Assembly (NCBI GenBank): GCA_938033975.1
Contig: CALHKJ010000198.1
Coordinates: 1 to 32,874 of the forward strand
Origin: an uncultured Saprospiraceae bacterium
Lineage (GTDB): Bacteria; Bacteroidota; Bacteroidia; Chitinophagales; Saprospiraceae
DNA length: 32,874 bases
Direction: 5' to 3'
Part shown: piece after piece, positions 8,809-17,216 of the stretch
How the letters are laid out: the number at the start of each line of letters is the position of its first letter
How positions within the stretch are numbered: position 1 is the stretch's first letter
The notes under the pieces: model-generated
Seen by the model: only the letters and a program-made list of their open reading frames with translations
What the model was told of the DNA's origin: nothing
The model's database searches: none
Program-made: the position numbers and the translations under genes

Positions 8809-9510
8809 TTATTGTTTCTTCATGTTTTCTCTATCCTTCAATCCTTCTTTGATACAACCAGTCAAGTATTTTGTAATCATACCGATTGATTTTGCTGCAT
8901 CATCATTTGCAGGAATAGGATAATCGATTGTATTAGGGTTTGAGTTTGTATCAACCATAGCAAAAATCTTAATTCCTAATTTTTTTGCTTCAGCGATAGC
9001 GATGTGCTCATAGTGAGTATCAACAACAAAAATTGCGTTAGGCAATCTGTTGATGTTTGCGATACCACCCAATACTTTTTCAAGCTTGTTTCTTTCTCTA
9101 GTAAGAGTCAATCTTTCCTTCTTAGTGATACTAAGATTCGTGTCGCCCAACATTTTGTCAATGTTGTTCATCTTTTTGATTGATCTTTTGATAGTAGAAA
9201 AGTTGGTCATCATTCCTCCCAACCATCTTTCAGTTACATAAGGCATAGCTACACCTCTAGCTTCTGCAGAAACGATTTCTTTTGCTTGTTTTTTTGTAGC
9301 AACAAACATGATTTTCTTTCCTTGCTTAGCCATTTGCTTCATCACATCACCAGCTTCTACAAGCTTGTCTGATGTTCTGTTCAAATCGATGATGTGTATT
9401 CCTTTTCTTTCTTGGAAGATATAAGGTAACATCTTTGGATTCCATTTTCTTTTCAAATGTCCAAAGTGTACTCCTGCATCCAATAATTCGTTATATGTAG
9501 GTACGTTCAT
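8809..9510 (-). CDS. rpsB: 30S ribosomal protein S2
   Basis: 233 residues, slightly short of the usual 240-270. It has the family signatures LLDAGVHFGHLKRKWNPKM, IHIIDLNRT, RWLGGMMTNFSTI, LPNAIFVVDTHYEHIAIAEA and NPNTIDYPIPANDDA. It is placed between rpsI and tsf with short gaps (36 and 31 bases), consistent with a single rplM-rpsI-rpsB-tsf transcript. Confidence 0.96.
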   Translation of the reverse strand: MNVPTYNELLDAGVHFGHLKRKWNPKMLPYIFQERKGIHIIDLNRTSDKLVEAGDVMKQMAKQGKKIMFVATKKQAKEIVSAEARGVAMPYVTERWLGGMMTNFSTIKRSIKKMNNIDKMLGDTNLSITKKERLTLTRERNKLEKVLGGIANINRLPNAIFVVDTHYEHIAIAEAKKLGIKIFAMVDTNSNPNTIDYPIPANDDAAKSIGMITKYLTGCIKEGLKDRENMKKQ

Positions 9511-9546
9511 TTTCTAAATAATTTTTGAAATAATTGAATAAGGAGA

Positions 9547-9933
9547 TTAACGCTTTGAGAACTGGAAGCTCTTTCTTGCCTTTGGTTTACCAAATTTCTT
9601 TCTCTCCACTTTTCGCGCATCTCTTGTCAAATATTTTTTATCCTTAAGAGGTTTTCTATTGTCAGCATTTACTTTTACCAATGCTCTAGAAATTCCCAAT
9701 CTGATTGCTTCAGATTGTCCTTTGAATCCACCACCATTTACATTTACTTTCAAGTCGTATTTATTATCCAGCTCAAGAGTTGTAAAAGGATCTGTGATAT
9801 TGAATTGTATTGCTTCTTGCGGGAAGTATTCTTTAAAGTCTTTTCCATTAATTATGTACTTACCTGACCCTTCAGTAAGATATACTCTTGCAACAGAAGC
9901 TTTTCTTCTTCCTATTGTATTAATTACTTCCAT
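9547..9933 (-). CDS. rpsI: 30S ribosomal protein S9
   Basis: 128 residues, normal length. It begins MEVINTIGRRKASVARVYL and has GGGFKGQSEAIRLGISRAL, then the basic tail ending in KARKSFQFSKR, where the C-terminal Lys-Arg reaches the P-site tRNA. It starts 1 base after the rplM stop, so the two are translationally coupled, as in most bacteria. Confidence 0.97.
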   Translation of the reverse strand: MEVINTIGRRKASVARVYLTEGSGKYIINGKDFKEYFPQEAIQFNITDPFTTLELDNKYDLKVNVNGGGFKGQSEAIRLGISRALVKVNADNRKPLKDKKYLTRDARKVERKKFGKPKARKSFQFSKR

Positions 9934-9934
9934 G

Positions 9935-10378
9935 TTATAGTTTTAACTCTTTAGGATTTTGAGCTGCATGTGGGTGCTCGTTACCTGTATAAATAAATAG
10001 TTTCTTAATCTGTGCTCTTCCAAGCTTTGACTTAGGGATCATTCCTCTAACTGCTTTTTCTACAATATCAGTTGGTTTTTTAGCCAACATCTCCTCAGCA
10101 GTTCTTTTCTTCTGACCTCCTGTGTAACCAGAATATCTTTGGTAAACTTTGTCTTTCATTTTGTTGCCTGTAAATCTTACCTTATCAGCGTTCAAAACGA
10201 TTACATAATCACCTGTATCGATATTCGGTGTATATGATGGTTTGTGCTTACCTCTCAATACCATAGCAATCTTGCTGCACATACGTCCAACAACTTGCCC
10301 TTCAGCATCGATTACGTGCCAGTCTCTTTTGATCTCAGAAGGCTTGGCTGTAAGCGTTTTATAACTTAATGTTTTCAC
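9935..10378 (-). CDS. rplM: 50S ribosomal protein L13
   Basis: 147 residues from GTG at 10376-10378, giving (M)KTLSYKTLTAKPSEIKRDW, which matches family N-termini. An upstream in-frame ATG at 10432 would add 18 unrelated residues and would start inside the promoter element, so I reject it. It has WHVIDAEGQVVGRMCSKIA, a LRGKHKPSYTP loop, GDYVIVLNADKV, KVYQRYSGYTGG and AVRGMIPKSKLGR. It is the first gene of the ribosomal operon. Confidence 0.95.
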   Translation of the reverse strand: MKTLSYKTLTAKPSEIKRDWHVIDAEGQVVGRMCSKIAMVLRGKHKPSYTPNIDTGDYVIVLNADKVRFTGNKMKDKVYQRYSGYTGGQKKRTAEEMLAKKPTDIVEKAVRGMIPKSKLGRAQIKKLFIYTGNEHPHAAQNPKELKL

Positions 10379-10408
10379 GAAAAAAAATTTATTTAGTGGA
10401 TTAAAACA

Positions 10409-10425
10409 CCGCTTTTCTTGAGCGG
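10409..10425 (-). promoter_or_regulatory. Possible L13 mRNA leader hairpin
   Basis: On the minus strand CCGCT (from 10425) and AGCGG (to 10409) form a 5-bp GC-rich stem with the loop CAAGAAA, close to the expected transcript 5' end and about 30 bases before the GTG of rplM. Ribosomal-protein leaders that bind their own product occur upstream of rplM in some Bacteroidota. That this hairpin is one of them is inference. Confidence 0.35.
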
Positions 10426-10429
10426 ATGG

Positions 10430-10459
10430 CAAAAGTATGTTTTCTGACCTTGATAGGCA
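10430..10459 (-). promoter_or_regulatory. Bacteroidota-type promoter of the rplM operon
   Basis: Read on the minus strand, TTG (10457-10459), 19 bases of spacer, then TACTTTTG (10430-10437). This fits the Bacteroidota sigma factor pattern (-33 TTG, -7 TAnnTTTG) exactly. Transcription should begin near 10424, leaving a leader of roughly 45 nt before the GTG start. Confidence 0.7.
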
Positions 10460-10591
10460 AGCTTTTTCAGCTAATATTTCAAAAGAGTACGTATAACTCC
10501 TTGATTATCAGTGTTTATTTCGCATAATTTCTGAAGAAACAATGGTTTGGAAGCTAAATTTGAGGTGAATTTAGAGCTAGTTTGGATCCAT

Positions 10592-11035
10592 TTAGTGCTG
10601 CATACTCCACTCATAGGTGGTTCCTCCACCCAAGAAGCAATGACAAGAAAATCCTTCTAAAGAATTATCAATTGGGTTATAGTCAACATATCTGATTAGG
10701 TGAGGAGTATTGGGATGATTTGCATAATACCTGATAATACCTTCAGTTGATTGAAAACTGAAGCTAACTTCATCTGTTATTTCTGGATTATCAAGAACAA
10801 TTGAAAATGTTGAATCAGCTACACTTTCTATGATGAATTGAGCTGAATGAGTACTAACATTAGAATCCTGTCCATCTTGATAACTAGTTCTGGTGACCAT
10901 AATTTCATGGGTACCTATTGCATCAAACATGCTTTCAGCTTCTTCTATTACTTCAGGTTCTTGCTCCACCAATGGTTCTTCCATGGGAGTACAAGACAAA
11001 GTGAAAAGAAAAAGTATGAAAACAAAATTTCGCAT
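10592..11035 (-). CDS. Hypothetical lipoprotein
   Basis: 147 residues with a lipoprotein signal: hydrophobic start FVFILFLFTLSC, with the lipobox Cys at residue 15. An acidic Glu/Pro-rich tether follows (EEPLVEQEPEVIEEAE) and then a domain of about 110 residues with predicted beta strands and two close Cys (CHC) near the C-terminus. I recognise no family. It begins 14 bases after the TPR gene and is probably co-transcribed. It most likely sits on the periplasmic or outer membrane surface. Confidence 0.65.
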   Translation of the reverse strand: MRNFVFILFLFTLSCTPMEEPLVEQEPEVIEEAESMFDAIGTHEIMVTRTSYQDGQDSNVSTHSAQFIIESVADSTFSIVLDNPEITDEVSFSFQSTEGIIRYYANHPNTPHLIRYVDYNPIDNSLEGFSCHCFLGGGTTYEWSMQH

Positions 11036-11049
11036 ATTCTAATTTATTA

Positions 11050-12168
11050 CTAATTGCAGTAAGAAGCAACATACTGAAAGGCCTTATCAAAGCCTAGTTC
11101 TGCAGAAGCCCTAACATCTGCACAAGCTCTATCATTTTGACCCAGCTTAGCGTAGGCATTCGATCGATTGAAAAGTGCTTCTGCATGTTTTGGATTCTTC
11201 GCAATAAGGGCGTCAAGACTTTTCAAAGTTTCACCATATGAGCTTGCATTAAAATGACAGATGCCAGCATTTAAAAAATGACTTTCAACATCTGGTTCCG
11301 CCTTACTAAGAGAGGTAAAGGCATTTGCAGCAGCTGGATAATCTTTGGTCTTGATTCCAATATTTGCGACATTTTTTAAAGAGGCGACATGCATTGGATC
11401 TATTTGTAGGGCAGCTCGGTAATCACTTAAGGCTGCCTCGGTATTTTCCAACTTGGAGTAATTAAGGGCTCTGTTATAATATCCTTCTATCGATGGCTCT
11501 GCATCTACATAAACATTAAAATCATTAATTGCCTTTTCATACTTTTCCAACTTACTGAATGACATCGCTCTATAGTACAAAGCTTTAGGGTATTCGGCAT
11601 TCAAATCATATGCTAATGTGAATGAGTTTGCTGCATCGATATACTTCTTTAACTTGTAGTAGCATACTCCAGCATTATAATGTGTTTTGGAGTTTTCTGG
11701 ATCCAATTTTGCCGCTTCGGCAAAATCCTGGATGGCTTTATCCAGATTTTCATCCAACATCTGAATGTAACCTCTATAGTAATATGCATCATATATTTCC
11801 GAGTCATACTTGATGGCGCGAGAAAAATCCACAAGGGCATCCTTATAATTTTTCTTCTTCATCTTAACATAACCTAAATAATAGTGAGCTTTTGCATACT
11901 CAGGTGTGATAGTTACCGTCTTGCTGAAGTCAGCTGCGGCAGCATCATAATTTTTTAATCTCAGACTCGCAGTCCCTCTATTATAATAAGCTTTATCATA
12001 GTTTGGATCAGCTTTTATTGCATTCCCATAATCGATAATTGCTCCTTCATAATCCTTTTGCTTTATCTTTTCTACTGCAGCGTTGTATGCTTTTATGCAA
12101 TCAGCATTCTGAGCATATACTATTGGCATAGAAATCAATAAAATCAGGGATAATTGTAATAACTTCAT
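11050..12168 (-). CDS. Secreted tetratricopeptide-repeat protein
   Basis: 372 residues from ATG 12168. A signal peptide (residues 1-19) is cut at VYA|QNA, leaving Gln. The rest is about ten consecutive TPR units of 34 residues (for example YDKAYYNRGTASLRLKNYDA and AKAHYYLGYVKMKKKNYKDA), ending near a C-terminal pair of Cys. An upstream in-frame ATG at 12189 overlaps the promoter -7 element, so it is rejected. TPR arrays bind other proteins. In the periplasm this one may scaffold envelope complexes, but no partner is visible apart from the downstream lipoprotein. Confidence 0.85.
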   Translation of the reverse strand: MKLLQLSLILLISMPIVYAQNADCIKAYNAAVEKIKQKDYEGAIIDYGNAIKADPNYDKAYYNRGTASLRLKNYDAAAADFSKTVTITPEYAKAHYYLGYVKMKKKNYKDALVDFSRAIKYDSEIYDAYYYRGYIQMLDENLDKAIQDFAEAAKLDPENSKTHYNAGVCYYKLKKYIDAANSFTLAYDLNAEYPKALYYRAMSFSKLEKYEKAINDFNVYVDAEPSIEGYYNRALNYSKLENTEAALSDYRAALQIDPMHVASLKNVANIGIKTKDYPAAANAFTSLSKAEPDVESHFLNAGICHFNASSYGETLKSLDALIAKNPKHAEALFNRSNAYAKLGQNDRACADVRASAELGFDKAFQYVASYCN

Positions 12169-12186
12169 GGACGAATTTTTTAATTG

Positions 12187-12194
12187 CAAATATA
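12187..12194 (-). promoter_or_regulatory. -7 element for the TPR gene
   Basis: Minus-strand TATATTTG fits TAnnTTTG. It is 18 bases upstream of ATG 12168, predicting a very short 5' UTR. A possible -33 TTG (complement of 12210-12212) is at 15 bases, shorter than usual. Confidence 0.45.
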
Positions 12195-12243
12195 CTCTTT
12201 AACGCTAGTCAACCATTAATAGGTATGCTTGTTAATGAATTTA

Positions 12244-12251
12244 TACTTTTG
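12244..12251 (+). promoter_or_regulatory. -7 element for the mevalonate gene cluster
   Basis: TACTTTTG fits TAnnTTTG and lies 41 bases upstream of the TTG start of idi. I see no well-spaced TTG for a -33 element, so this is only a candidate. Confidence 0.4.
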
Positions 12252-12292
12252 CATGTAAACTTTAACCGATCGAAAAGAAATTAGATACAAAC

Positions 12293-13300
12293 TTGGACCC
12301 CACAGCTTCCTCGAGGAAGTTGGACCATATTAAGCTTGCCTTTGAGTCTTCTATAGAAAAATCAAAAATTGATAGACGCTTTAGGTATGAGCCATTCTTA
12401 TCTCCCCTTCCGGCAAATGTCAATGGTTGTCCTAGAATATTCGGTTCAAAGGAGATGAAGTATCCAATTTGGGTGTCTAGCATGACAGGTGGAACAGCTT
12501 TGGCCAATAAGATAAATAAAAGCCTGGCCGCAATGTGTGGTAAGTATGGTCTTGGAATGGGTCTTGGGTCTTGTAGACAACTTTTACACAGTGATGAATA
12601 TCTTCAAGATTTTATGGTTCGAGATTTGATGCCTGGGCAACCTTTGTTTGCTAATCTTGGTATAGCACAAGTGGATGAGTTGATAGCAGAAGATGCCTTA
12701 GACAAAATTGATAAGCTCCTGAGTAAACTTTCTGCTGACGGATTGATTATACATGTCAATCCTTTGCAAGAGTGGCTACAACCAGAAGGAGATAAAATTC
12801 ACAAAGCTCCTATTGATACGATAAAAACACTTTTACATAAAGTAGACTACCCCATCATTGTCAAAGAAGTAGGTCAGGGATTTGGCAAAGAAAGCATGGA
12901 AGCATTGCTCAGTCTCCCACTTGAAGCTGTAGATTTTGCATCAAATGGTGGGACTAATTTTTCAAAAATAGAATTGTTTAGATCTGACCCTATCAAGCAA
13001 GAAGTGTATGAGCAAATTTCAAATTTGGGACATGATGCTTATACTATGTTAGAATGGAGTAATGACTTGATTGAAAGTGGATCCAAAGTAAAGGCAAAAC
13101 AGCTAATTATTTCAGGAGGAATTAAGAACTTTCTTGATGGCTATTACTTTGTAGAATCTTCAAAACTTCAAGCAACTTATGGGATGGCTTCAGGATTTTT
13201 AAAATATGCACTTGAAAGTGATGAAGAATTAGATCAATTTGTGCAACTTCAACTTGAAGGCTACGATATGGCTCAGGCTATGTTGAGAATAAATCAATAA
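12293..13300 (+). CDS. fni: Type 2 isopentenyl-diphosphate delta-isomerase
   Basis: 335 residues from TTG 12293. This FMN- and NAD(P)H-dependent enzyme interconverts IPP and DMAPP. It has the start signature SSRKLDHIKLAFES, RFRYEPFLSPLP, WVSSMTGGT, GMGLGSCRQLL, the substrate loop HVNPLQEWLQPEGD, KEVGQGFG, VDFASNGGTNF and IISGGIKN, all in family order. No ATG is available. TTG leaves only a few residues before the conserved RKLDHI, so it is adequate. It overlaps the HMG-CoA reductase gene by one base (TAATG). The neighbouring pathway genes confirm a mevalonate route. Confidence 0.93.
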   Translation: MDPTASSRKLDHIKLAFESSIEKSKIDRRFRYEPFLSPLPANVNGCPRIFGSKEMKYPIWVSSMTGGTALANKINKSLAAMCGKYGLGMGLGSCRQLLHSDEYLQDFMVRDLMPGQPLFANLGIAQVDELIAEDALDKIDKLLSKLSADGLIIHVNPLQEWLQPEGDKIHKAPIDTIKTLLHKVDYPIIVKEVGQGFGKESMEALLSLPLEAVDFASNGGTNFSKIELFRSDPIKQEVYEQISNLGHDAYTMLEWSNDLIESGSKVKAKQLIISGGIKNFLDGYYFVESSKLQATYGMASGFLKYALESDEELDQFVQLQLEGYDMAQAMLRINQ

Positions 13301-14637
13301 TGAAAGACGACAATCAAAAGAAAATAAGCGGATTCTCTTCTATGAGGAAGAGAGACAAGATAAAGTGGATTGCAAAGAATTTCTTTAAAGATCCAGAGGT
13401 TGTAATCAAGGAACTATCTAGTTACTGGCATAGTAATGATGAACAACAAAAAATATTGGATGGCTTTAGTGAAAATACTATCAGTAATTTTCCAATGCCT
13501 TTTGGAGTAGCTCCAAACTTTCTGATTGATGGAAAGACCTATTGTGTCCCGATGGTAATAGAAGAGAGTTCTGTTGTAGCAGCAGCTTCTGCTGCTGCAA
13601 AGTTCTGGATGGAACGTGGAGGTTTTAAAACAGAAATTGTAGACACAAAAAAACTTGGTCAAGTACATTTCTTCTGGTACGGGGATAGGCAGGATCTTTT
13701 TGAAAATTTCGTGAATGCGAAAATCAAATTGATGGAAGACACCAATGAGATTGCTTCCAACATGAAAAAGAGAGGTGGTGGAATTTTAAACTTAGAGTTA
13801 TTAGACTTTACTGAAAAGAAAAACAACTACTACCAAATTAAAGCATCCTTCGAAACATGTGATTCGATGGGAGCAAACTTCATTAATACTTGCTTAGAAC
13901 AGTTTGCTAAATCCTTAAGTAGTTTCTATCAAGAATTGACAGGTCAAGATGATTGTATAGAAATCATCATGAGTATTCTTTCTAATTATACACCTGAATG
14001 CTTAGTCAAAGCTTGGGTTGAGTGTCCAATTGAAGAATTGGGTGATTTTAAAAATGGAATGACGGCAGAGATATTTGCCAGAAGGTTCAACGATGCAATC
14101 GAAATTGCAGAAATTGATACTTATAGAGCTACGACTCATAATAAAGGTATCTATAATGGTATTGATGCTGTAATAATAGCAACAGGCAATGATTTTAGAG
14201 CCATAGAATCTTGTGGGCATACTTATGCAGCTGAAGGAAGCTATTCTAGCCTATCCCATTGCAGCATTGAAGATGGAATATTTAAATTTTGGCTGGAGGT
14301 TCCTATGGCTATAGGAACTGTAGGAGGTCTCACAAGTCTTCATCCAATAGCAAAAAGAAGTCTAGAGTTATTGGAGAACCCGACCGCAAAAGAACTTATG
14401 AGCATAGTAGCATCCACAGGTTTGGCTCAAAACTTTGGAGCTATTAGGTCATTGATTACCACAGGCATCCAGCAGGGTCATATGAAGATGCATCTTCAAA
14501 ATATACTAAGACACCTTGAAGCCTCCGAAGAAGAATATGAAAAAGCAAATTTGTATTTTAAAGATAGAGTAGTATCTTTCGGCTCCGTTAGGAATTTCCT
14601 CAAACTAAACCGACAAACGATCTCCCAAACCGATTAA
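13300..14637 (+). CDS. mvaA: Hydroxymethylglutaryl-CoA reductase, class II
   Basis: 445 residues, near the 430 typical for class II. It has the ENTISNFPMPFGVAPNFLIDG segment (HMG-CoA binding), EESSVVAAASAAA with the catalytic Glu, THNKGIYNGIDAV with the catalytic Lys, GNDFRAIE with the catalytic Asp, and GHMKMHL with the C-terminal His. It reduces HMG-CoA to mevalonate. Class II enzymes are often labelled degradative, but being coupled to idi-2 and followed by a GHMP kinase, this one most likely works in biosynthesis. It is translationally coupled to fni. Confidence 0.93.
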   Translation: MKDDNQKKISGFSSMRKRDKIKWIAKNFFKDPEVVIKELSSYWHSNDEQQKILDGFSENTISNFPMPFGVAPNFLIDGKTYCVPMVIEESSVVAAASAAAKFWMERGGFKTEIVDTKKLGQVHFFWYGDRQDLFENFVNAKIKLMEDTNEIASNMKKRGGGILNLELLDFTEKKNNYYQIKASFETCDSMGANFINTCLEQFAKSLSSFYQELTGQDDCIEIIMSILSNYTPECLVKAWVECPIEELGDFKNGMTAEIFARRFNDAIEIAEIDTYRATTHNKGIYNGIDAVIIATGNDFRAIESCGHTYAAEGSYSSLSHCSIEDGIFKFWLEVPMAIGTVGGLTSLHPIAKRSLELLENPTAKELMSIVASTGLAQNFGAIRSLITTGIQQGHMKMHLQNILRHLEASEEEYEKANLYFKDRVVSFGSVRNFLKLNRQTISQTD

Positions 14638-14693
14638 TAGGGACGAATTATTGAATTCTTATGTGAATTCAGAACAGAAAACAAAACTGAGTT

Positions 14694-15635
14694 ATCGCTA
14701 CAGAACATTTTGGACGAGGAAAATTGCTACTCACTGGAGAGTATGCCGTACTAGATGGTGCTAAATCTTTAGCGCTCCCCTCCAAACTCGGCCAAAAATT
14801 AATAATTACCAATCAAAGAAGCTCAGATTTAAGTTGGAAAAGCTTTGATACCAAAGATAATTGCTGGTTTGAAGCAAAAATATCGTTTTACGACTTCTCA
14901 GTACTAAAAACCACAAACGACAAGCAAGCTGCCTATCTCACCAAGTTATTCAAGGGTGCAGTCAGGCTAAATTCAGATTTTCTTTCCAAATGGAGTGGCT
15001 TTAAGGTTCAAACAAAATTGCAATTCCCTCTTACATGGGGTTTGGGTTCTAGCTCTACTCTTACACATCTTGTGGCAAAATGGGCTGATGTGAATCCATT
15101 GTTATTACATTTTGAGGTTTCAAATGGATCAGGTTATGATGTTGCAGCAGCTGGAGTTGATCTCCCTATTACCTATCAATTGGTTGATGACCAGATCAGC
15201 TTTTCAGAAATAGATATTGATTGGCCATTTGCTGATAATTTGTACTTTGTCCATCTCAACAGAAAGCAAAACTCTGATGCAGGTATCAAGTACTATCTAA
15301 AAAATGGAAAGAATAGAAAGCAACTTGCTAAAGATCTTAGTTCAATAACTGAAGAAATCATTGATTGCAGCTCTCTAAGTTCCTTTGAGAAATTGTTATT
15401 AGCACATGAAGAAATGGTTTCAAAAAGCTTAACGCTATCTCCAATGGGCAAGGAATTTTTCTCTGATTACTGGGGAGCTATCAAATCATTAGGAGCATGG
15501 GGAGGAGACTTTGTTATTGCGACAAGTAATAGAGGTCCAGCAGAAACAAGAGCCTATTTCAAGAAAAAAGGCTACAATACCTTCCTACATTTTTCAGAAC
15601 TATTCGATTTTCAGGAAATACCATCAAAAGTTTAG
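14694..15635 (+). CDS. GHMP kinase, probably mevalonate or phosphomevalonate kinase (start not canonical)
   Basis: The three GHMP motifs are present: N-terminal GRGKLLLTGEYAVLDGA, the ATP-binding loop PLTWGLGSSSTL, and C-terminal SLGAWGGDF. GSGYDVAAAG also fits the family. TTG at 14724 would cut off the first beta strand (HFGRGK). The frame is open back to a stop at 14688-14690 with no ATG, GTG or TTG. ATC at 14694 gives (M)ATEHFGRGKLLLTG, about 313 residues, and is my choice. The gene follows HMG-CoA reductase by 56 bases. Adjacent idi-2 and mvaA make a mevalonate-pathway kinase the best reading, though the phosphate acceptor cannot be told from sequence. Confidence 0.85.
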   Translation: MATEHFGRGKLLLTGEYAVLDGAKSLALPSKLGQKLIITNQRSSDLSWKSFDTKDNCWFEAKISFYDFSVLKTTNDKQAAYLTKLFKGAVRLNSDFLSKWSGFKVQTKLQFPLTWGLGSSSTLTHLVAKWADVNPLLLHFEVSNGSGYDVAAAGVDLPITYQLVDDQISFSEIDIDWPFADNLYFVHLNRKQNSDAGIKYYLKNGKNRKQLAKDLSSITEEIIDCSSLSSFEKLLLAHEEMVSKSLTLSPMGKEFFSDYWGAIKSLGAWGGDFVIATSNRGPAETRAYFKKKGYNTFLHFSELFDFQEIPSKV

Positions 15636-15709
15636 CATTTCTGCTTGATTTTAGCCCACTTGTATTACAAATTATTATAATATATTATTCCTCATAGCTA
15701 CTTAAGTAT

Positions 15710-15717
15710 TAACTTTG
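15710..15717 (+). promoter_or_regulatory. -7 element immediately before cysS
   Basis: TAACTTTG fits TAnnTTTG and ends 4 bases before the ATG at 15722, so the transcript would begin at or next to the start codon. No good -33 TTG is seen. Confidence 0.4.
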
Positions 15718-15721
15718 CGGC

Positions 15722-17212
15722 ATGAGAAACTCTACATTGAAGGTATACAATAGCCTCACAAGAAATAAGGAAACATTCAAGCCTATTAATGAAGGTTATA
15801 TAGGTATGTACGTTTGTGGACCGACAGTCTACAATGATGTTCATTTAGGTAACTGCAGAACCTTTGTTTCATTTGATATTATTTATAGGTATCTTTTATA
15901 TTCTGGTTACAAGGTTAGATATGTTAGAAATATTACTGATGTAGGTCATCTCTTAGATGATGGAGAAGATAGGATATTGAAAGGAGCGCGATTGGAACAA
16001 TTAGAGCCAATGGAAATTGTACAAAAATACACCAATGGCTTCCATAAGATGATGACCATCTTCAATACGAAAAAACCAAGTATTGAACCAAGAGCAACGG
16101 GGCACATTATTGAGCAAATTGAAATGGTACAAGATATCATTGATAATGGATATGGATATGAAAAGAATGGATCCGTATACTTTGATACGGTCAAGTTTGC
16201 AAATGAGGGAAAGGGTTATGGAAAGTTGTCAGGAAGAGTGATTGAGGATTTGCTTTCAGAAACAAGAGACAATCTTAAAAATCAAAGTGAGAAAAATCAT
16301 CCTTCAGACTTTGCGATATGGATGAAAGCTGCTCCTGAACATATCATGAAATGGAACAGTCCGTGGTCAGTTGGTTTTCCAGGATGGCATCTCGAGTGTT
16401 CAGCCATGAGTACAAAGTATCTAGGAAAAACTTTTGATATCCACGGAGGTGGAAATGATCTTAAGTTTCCACACCACGAAAATGAAATTGCACAAAACAT
16501 GGGAGCATGTAGTTGTCAACCTGCCAATTATTGGTTACATACAAACATGCTATTGATGAATGGTCGTAAAATGTCAAAAAGTGACGGCAACACCATTTCT
16601 CCAGAAGAACTTTTTACAGGAGATAGTCCTCACGTAACGAAAGGTTTTTCTCCAATGGCCGTGAAATTCTTTTTCCTACAATCACATTATAGTTCACCAA
16701 ATGACTTGACCAATGATGCATTGATTGCTGCAGAAAAAGGATACAAAAGATTGATGCAAGCCTATAAAACTCTTACTGGTTTGACCACTGCAGGAAATGG
16801 AAATAGTCTTGATGCAGAATTCAACGATATGATGGAAACTGCTTTTAATGATATGGACGATGATTTTAATACACCAAAAGCATTATCAAGATTATTTGAG
16901 TTGGTTACAAAAATCAATAGCTTGAAGGAAGGTCATATTGATATCAACCAATTAAGTGCAGAAGCTTTAGAGAATTTAAAGAAACATTTTAGTGCATTCT
17001 TGTTTGATATTTTTGGGTTACTAGATGAGCAAGAAGCAGGTGGAGGAAACTCACAAGCATTGAATGGTCTGATGGACTTGATCATTGATATTAGAAAGTC
17101 TGCTCGAGAAAACAAAGATTGGACGACTGCAGATAAAATAAGAGATAAATTAAAAGAGTTAAGTATTGAGGTGAAAGACGGGAAGGAGAAAACTGGTTGG
17201 ATAATAAACTAA
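15722..17212 (+). CDS. cysS: Cysteinyl-tRNA synthetase
   Basis: 496 residues, family length. This class I synthetase charges tRNA-Cys. It has the zinc and signature region MYVCGPTVYNDVHLGNCRTF, where HLGN stands for HIGH. It also has WHLECSAMS, IHGGGNDLKFPHHENEIAQ with further zinc ligands, the KMSKSDGN loop, the DALR-type anticodon domain, and a C-terminal end DWTTADKIRDKLKELSIEVKD that is typical of CysRS. It starts at ATG 15722 with a -7 element just upstream and is followed after 4 bases by the next gene. Confidence 0.97.
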   Translation: MRNSTLKVYNSLTRNKETFKPINEGYIGMYVCGPTVYNDVHLGNCRTFVSFDIIYRYLLYSGYKVRYVRNITDVGHLLDDGEDRILKGARLEQLEPMEIVQKYTNGFHKMMTIFNTKKPSIEPRATGHIIEQIEMVQDIIDNGYGYEKNGSVYFDTVKFANEGKGYGKLSGRVIEDLLSETRDNLKNQSEKNHPSDFAIWMKAAPEHIMKWNSPWSVGFPGWHLECSAMSTKYLGKTFDIHGGGNDLKFPHHENEIAQNMGACSCQPANYWLHTNMLLMNGRKMSKSDGNTISPEELFTGDSPHVTKGFSPMAVKFFFLQSHYSSPNDLTNDALIAAEKGYKRLMQAYKTLTGLTTAGNGNSLDAEFNDMMETAFNDMDDDFNTPKALSRLFELVTKINSLKEGHIDINQLSAEALENLKKHFSAFLFDIFGLLDEQEAGGGNSQALNGLMDLIIDIRKSARENKDWTTADKIRDKLKELSIEVKDGKEKTGWIIN

Positions 17213-17216
17213 TACA

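Noticed and set aside
10379-10432. ATG 10432 as the rplM start
   Set aside because: The extra 18 residues do not match L13, and the ATG overlaps the strong -7 element.
12269-12292. ATC 12269 as the start of idi
   Set aside because: TTG at 12293 already precedes the conserved RKLDHI motif, so a non-canonical start is not needed.
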